Shown: positions 44,430 through 47,125 of the stretch, piece after piece
How positions within the stretch are numbered: the stretch's first letter is position 1
Layout: the number at the start of each line of letters is the position of its first letter
Assembly (NCBI RefSeq): GCF_003122215.1
Contig: NZ_QEYD01000019.1
Span: 1 to 47,125, forward strand
Reading direction: 5' to 3'
DNA length: 47,125 bases
Origin: Pararhodobacter marinus
GTDB lineage: Bacteria > Pseudomonadota > Alphaproteobacteria > Rhodobacterales > Rhodobacteraceae
Notes under the pieces: generated by a model
Told to the model about the DNA's origin: nothing
What the model saw: only the letters and a program-made list of their open reading frames with translations
Databases searched by the model: none
Translations under genes and position numbers: made by a program

Positions 44430-45331
44430 GCTGGCAGGCGCAGGTGATCCGCGCCCTCGCGCATCGCGTCTCGCGCCCGGCCCTGCGCCGGCAGCGCGAC
44501 CCGCTCGCGGCGCGGGCGCGGTTCGAACGCTTCGCGCGCCGCAGCCTCCGCGTCCCGCCCGGCACGCTGGACCTGCCCGGCCGCGCCGGGGGTGTCCCCG
44601 GCCTGTGGGTGTCGAACCGGCCCGACGACAGCGGCGTGATCGTCTATTTCCACGGCGGCGCTTACCTGATGGGCAGCCCGCGCACCCATCTTCCCCTGGC
44701 CGCCGAGCTGGCCCGCCGCACCGGGGCGCGGGTCTTCATGCCCGAATACCGGCTGGCCCCCGAACACCCGTTTCCCGCCGCCTTCGAGGATGCCGAGGCC
44801 GCCTATGACGGGCTGCTTGCGCTGGGTCACAGTCCCGAAAGCCTTGTTCTGGCGGGGGATTCCGCGGGCGGCGGGCTGGCGCTCGCGCTGCTGGCCCGGC
44901 TCTGCGCGCGCGGTCTGCGCCCGGCAGGCTATGTCGGCTTCTCGCCCTGGACCGACCTTACCCTGTCGGGGGCGTCGCTCGTGACCAACGCCTCGCGCGA
45001 TCAGCTTTTGCCGGGCCACCGCCTGACCGAGATCCGCGCGATGATCCTGGGCGGGGCCACGCCGCAGGACGCGATGGATCCCCGCCTCTCGCCGCTCCAT
45101 GCCGAGTTTCCCGCGCCGCCGCCGGTGCTGATCCATGCCGCGCAGACTGAGATCCTGCGCGACGACGCCCTGCGGATGCGCGGTCGGCTGCCGCGCGCCG
45201 AGATCCGGCTGGCCGGCGATCTGCCACATGTCTGGCCGATGCTGTTCAACTGGCTGCCCGAGGCACGCGACACGCTGGACGACACCGCGCGCTTCATCCG
45301 GCGGGTTCTGGCACCAGAAGCCGGAAGCTGA
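44426..45331 (+). CDS. HSL-type alpha/beta hydrolase (esterase)
   Basis: The 301-residue protein belongs to the hormone-sensitive-lipase family: the oxyanion motif [11 protein letters not shown] (His76-Gly-Gly), the nucleophile Ser146 in [13 protein letters not shown], and a final His in [10 protein letters not shown]. It is probably a short-chain ester hydrolase. The ATGA overlap with gshB suggests coupling. Its last 38 nt overlap the 3' end of comM on the other strand. Confidence 0.9.
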   Translation: MSWQAQVIRALAHRVSRPALRRQRDPLAARARFERFARRSLRVPPGTLDLPGRAGGVPGLWVSNRPDDSGVIVYFHGGAYLMGSPRTHLPLAAELARRTGARVFMPEYRLAPEHPFPAAFEDAEAAYDGLLALGHSPESLVLAGDSAGGGLALALLARLCARGLRPAGYVGFSPWTDLTLSGASLVTNASRDQLLPGHRLTEIRAMILGGATPQDAMDPRLSPLHAEFPAPPPVLIHAAQTEILRDDALRMRGRLPRAEIRLAGDLPHVWPMLFNWLPEARDTLDDTARFIRRVLAPEAGS

Positions 45332-46811
45332 TCGCCTCGGCCACATGCGGCGCGCGGATGTCGGCGCTGCCCTCGAGATCGGCGATGGTCCGCGCCAGCC
45401 GCAGGACCCGGTGGTAGCCGCGCGCGGTCAGTCCGAACCGGTCTGCCGCGCGGGCCAGGATCGCGCGACCCTCGGTATCGGGCGCGGCGATCTCTTCCAG
45501 CAGCGCGCCCTCGGCATCGGCATTGACCCGAAGACCCGGCAGGCCGTCGAAGCGTTGCGCCTGACGCGCCCGTGCGGCGGCGATGCGCGCGGCGACCACC
45601 GCCGAGGTCTCGCCCGAGGCGGGCAGGTCCAGATCGGCCCAGCCGACGGCGGGCACATCGAGCCGCAGGTCGAAACGGTCCATCAGCGGACCGGAAATGC
45701 GGCCGATGTAATCCTCGCCGCAGGACGGCGCGCGGTTGCAGGCGCGCCCCGGCTCGGCCAGGAACCCGCAGCGGCAGGGATTGGCCGCGGCGACCAGCAG
45801 GAAACGGCAGGGATAGCGCACATGGGCATTCGCGCGGGCGACGACGACCTCGCCCGTCTCGATGGGCTGGCGCAGGGTTTCCAGCACCGCGCGGGGAAAT
45901 TCGGGCAATTCGTCCAGGAACAGCACGCCGTTATGGGCCAGGCTGATCTCGCCCGGCTTCGCGCCCTTGCCGCCGCCAACGATGGCCGCGACTGACGCCG
46001 TGTGATGCGGTTCGCGATACGGGCGCTGGCGCGAGATGCCGCCATCGTCCAGAAGCCCGGCCAGGGAATGAATCATCGAGGTTTCCAGCGCTTCGCCGGG
46101 GGACAGCGGCGGCAGCAGGCCGGGCAGCCGCGCGGCGAGCATGGATTTCCCTGAACCGGGCGCACCGATCATCAGCAGGTGGTGACGCCCCGCCCCCGCG
46201 ATCTCCAGCGCCCGCTTGGCGCGTTCCTGCCCCTTCACGTCGCGCAGGTCGCGGGTTGGCGGCGGCTCGGTCACCTCGCCCGGGCGGGCGCGGGGCAGGG
46301 GGGCGCGACCGGTGAAATGGGCGATGGCTTCCTGCAGGCTGGCGGGGGCGAAGACCTGCGCGGCGCCGACCCAGGCGGCTTCGGCACCGCAGGCACGCGG
46401 GCAGATCATCACGCAATCGGCGGCGGCGGCGGCCATCGCGGCGGGCAGCGCCCCGACCACCGGGACCAGCGCGCCGTCGAGCGACAATTCGCCCAGCGAG
46501 ACCGATTGCGCCAGATCCTCGGGCGGGATGATGCCCAGGGCAGCCAGCAGCGCCAGCGCGATGGGCAGGTCGAAATGCGAGCCTTCCTTGGGCAGGTCGG
46601 CGGGTGACAGGTTGATGGTGATGCGCTTGGGCGGCAGGGCGATCGACAGCGAGGTCAGCGCGGCGCGCACGCGTTCGCGCGCTTCCGAGACCGCCTTGTC
46701 GGGCAGGCCCACGACGTGAAACGCGGGCAGGCCGGGCGAAAGCACGCATTGCGCCTCGACCAGCCGGGCCTCGAGCCCGTCGAAGGCCACACTGCGCGCG
46801 CAGGCCAGCAT
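45294..46811 (-). CDS. comM: ComM / YifB family AAA+ ATPase
   Basis: ComM is a hexameric helicase that helps branch migration during uptake-linked recombination in naturally competent bacteria. The 505-residue protein has the N-terminal Lon-like fold domain (residues 1-170), Walker A GAPGSGKS (216-223), Walker B VLFLDELPEF, and the Mg-chelatase-type C-terminal domain, with a Cys-rich NPCRCGFLAEPGRAC insert. In Rhodobacter such genes have been tied to gene-transfer-agent uptake (from memory). It overlaps the upstream hydrolase gene tail to tail. Confidence 0.95.
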   Translation of the reverse strand: MLACARSVAFDGLEARLVEAQCVLSPGLPAFHVVGLPDKAVSEARERVRAALTSLSIALPPKRITINLSPADLPKEGSHFDLPIALALLAALGIIPPEDLAQSVSLGELSLDGALVPVVGALPAAMAAAAADCVMICPRACGAEAAWVGAAQVFAPASLQEAIAHFTGRAPLPRARPGEVTEPPPTRDLRDVKGQERAKRALEIAGAGRHHLLMIGAPGSGKSMLAARLPGLLPPLSPGEALETSMIHSLAGLLDDGGISRQRPYREPHHTASVAAIVGGGKGAKPGEISLAHNGVLFLDELPEFPRAVLETLRQPIETGEVVVARANAHVRYPCRFLLVAAANPCRCGFLAEPGRACNRAPSCGEDYIGRISGPLMDRFDLRLDVPAVGWADLDLPASGETSAVVAARIAAARARQAQRFDGLPGLRVNADAEGALLEEIAAPDTEGRAILARAADRFGLTARGYHRVLRLARTIADLEGSADIRAPHVAEAISFRLLVPEPAG

Positions 46812-46857
46812 CCGTCCCCCCGCTTTCCAAACCCCTGCCGAACGGGCTCAGGATCGC

Positions 46858-46882
46858 GGTTAACTATTTAAGAGAGGTTAAC
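46858..46882. promoter_or_regulatory. GGTTAAC direct repeats upstream of comM
   Basis: Two copies of GGTTAAC (46858-46864 and 46876-46882) lie 18 bp apart, with a third TTAA between (46868-46871), 47-71 nt before the comM start. This resembles a regulator site; spacing does not fit the CtrA consensus TTAA-N7-TTAA. Confidence 0.4.
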
Positions 46883-46920
46883 GGAACAGCAGCACTCGGA
46901 AGCGGACCGCCCCATGCAAA

Positions 46921-46942
46921 CGGGCGCCTCGAGGGGCGCCCG
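46921..46942 (-). terminator. terminator-like hairpin of tuf
   Basis: A perfect 8-bp stem CGGGCGCC / GGCGCCCG with a 6-nt loop, followed on the minus strand by TTTG, lies 76 nt past the tuf stop. Confidence 0.55.
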
Positions 46943-46969
46943 CGTCAAGTTTCCGGTCAGGGACCGATG

Positions 46970-46994
46970 ACTTGATGATTTTCGACACGACGCC
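46970..46994 (-). repeat. partial copy of the tuf 3' end
   Basis: ACTTGATGATTTTCGACACG and the next five bases match the tuf tail at 47020-47044 at about 21 of 25 positions, offset by exactly 50 nt. The stop codon TGA of tuf corresponds to TCA here. It is downstream of the tuf stop and out of frame with it. Confidence 0.6.
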
Positions 46995-47017
46995 GGCGGC
47001 GCCCGGAGTGTCCAGGA

Positions 47018-47125
47018 TCACTTGATGATCTTGGAGACGACCCCTGCCCCGACGGTACGGCCGCCTTCACGGATGGCGAAGCGCAGCTTCTCTTCCATGG
47101 CGATCGGGGCGATCAGCGAGACTTC
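47018..47125 (-). CDS. tuf: elongation factor Tu, C-terminal end (partial)
   Basis: The window ends inside this gene, so only the last 35 codons are present. Reading the minus strand, they give [20 protein letters not shown] then [15 protein letters not shown] and stop, the characteristic EF-Tu C-terminus of domain 3. EF-Tu delivers aminoacyl-tRNA to the ribosome. Rhodobacterales usually have two tuf copies; which one this is cannot be seen here. Confidence 0.95.
   Translation of the reverse strand, partial: EVSLIAPIAMEEKLRFAIREGGRTVGAGVVSKIIK

Noticed and set aside
46858-46882. A standard CtrA site (TTAA-N7-TTAA) upstream of comM
   Set aside because: The gaps between TTAA units are 4 and 6 nt, not 7.
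1-47125. CRISPR arrays, insertion sequences, prophage or defence islands
   Set aside because: No regularly spaced repeats, transposase, integrase or phage-like genes were seen; the repeats found are short, intergenic and dispersed.

Overview
The window is GC-rich chromosomal DNA (roughly two thirds G+C by eye) from an alphaproteobacterium, most likely a Rhodobacterales / Rhodobacteraceae member. The reasons are the aerobic cob gene set, the order glnD-murJ-trpS, a rsmI-yraN-gshB-comM block, and protein sequences typical of that order. I cannot name the genus. I saw no phage, insertion sequence, CRISPR array, tRNA or rRNA.

1-15339: an aerobic (late cobalt insertion) cobalamin cluster. A cobalamin riboswitch on the minus strand (about 14281-14480) leads a tightly packed run: DUF1636 protein, cobW, cobN, cobG, cobH, cobI, cobJ. 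cobK follows alone on the plus strand, then a second minus-strand run cobL, cobE, cobM, cobB, cobA, cobF. Most neighbours within the runs overlap by ATGA. cobK and cobL are divergent and their start codons overlap in one CATG. cobO lies divergently beside the riboswitch. The set covers uroporphyrinogen III to hydrogenobyrinic acid a,c-diamide, the large cobaltochelatase subunit and the adenosyltransferase. cobS, cobT and the late nucleotide-loop genes are not in the window.

15340-24000: housekeeping and accessory genes: a TPP-dependent acetolactate-synthase-like enzyme, an FMN reductase, an MFS transporter, a soluble lytic transglycosylase, dapA, aroC and a cupin.

24042-26282: a small, apparently co-oriented envelope redox/metal group: a secreted Cys-rich protein resembling DUF2946, two membrane-anchored monohaem cytochromes c, and a membrane DUF305 protein with an extra C-terminal domain. 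A palindrome and competing hairpins precede the DUF305 gene. This is the best candidate for an uncharacterised functional unit.

26296-35985: an amidase, a UbiH-type hydroxylase, hrpB, an alpha/beta hydrolase, an unknown membrane protein with a four-Cys cluster, trpS, a rhomboid-fold protein that appears to lack the protease residues, and a GlsB/YeaQ-type membrane protein.

36004-47125: murJ, glnD, a LpoA-like lipoprotein, rsmI, yraN, gshB, an HSL-type hydrolase, comM and the 3' end of tuf.

The most striking non-coding feature is a dispersed short element with eight copies (GAGTATTT...GGCAAAGTGAAAGG or GGATATTTC...GAACAAAGATG). Seven of the eight point away from the 3' end of a gene on the same strand, usually just after a GC-rich hairpin. 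Two pairs face each other around an AT-rich palindrome, which suggests a composite repeat family.
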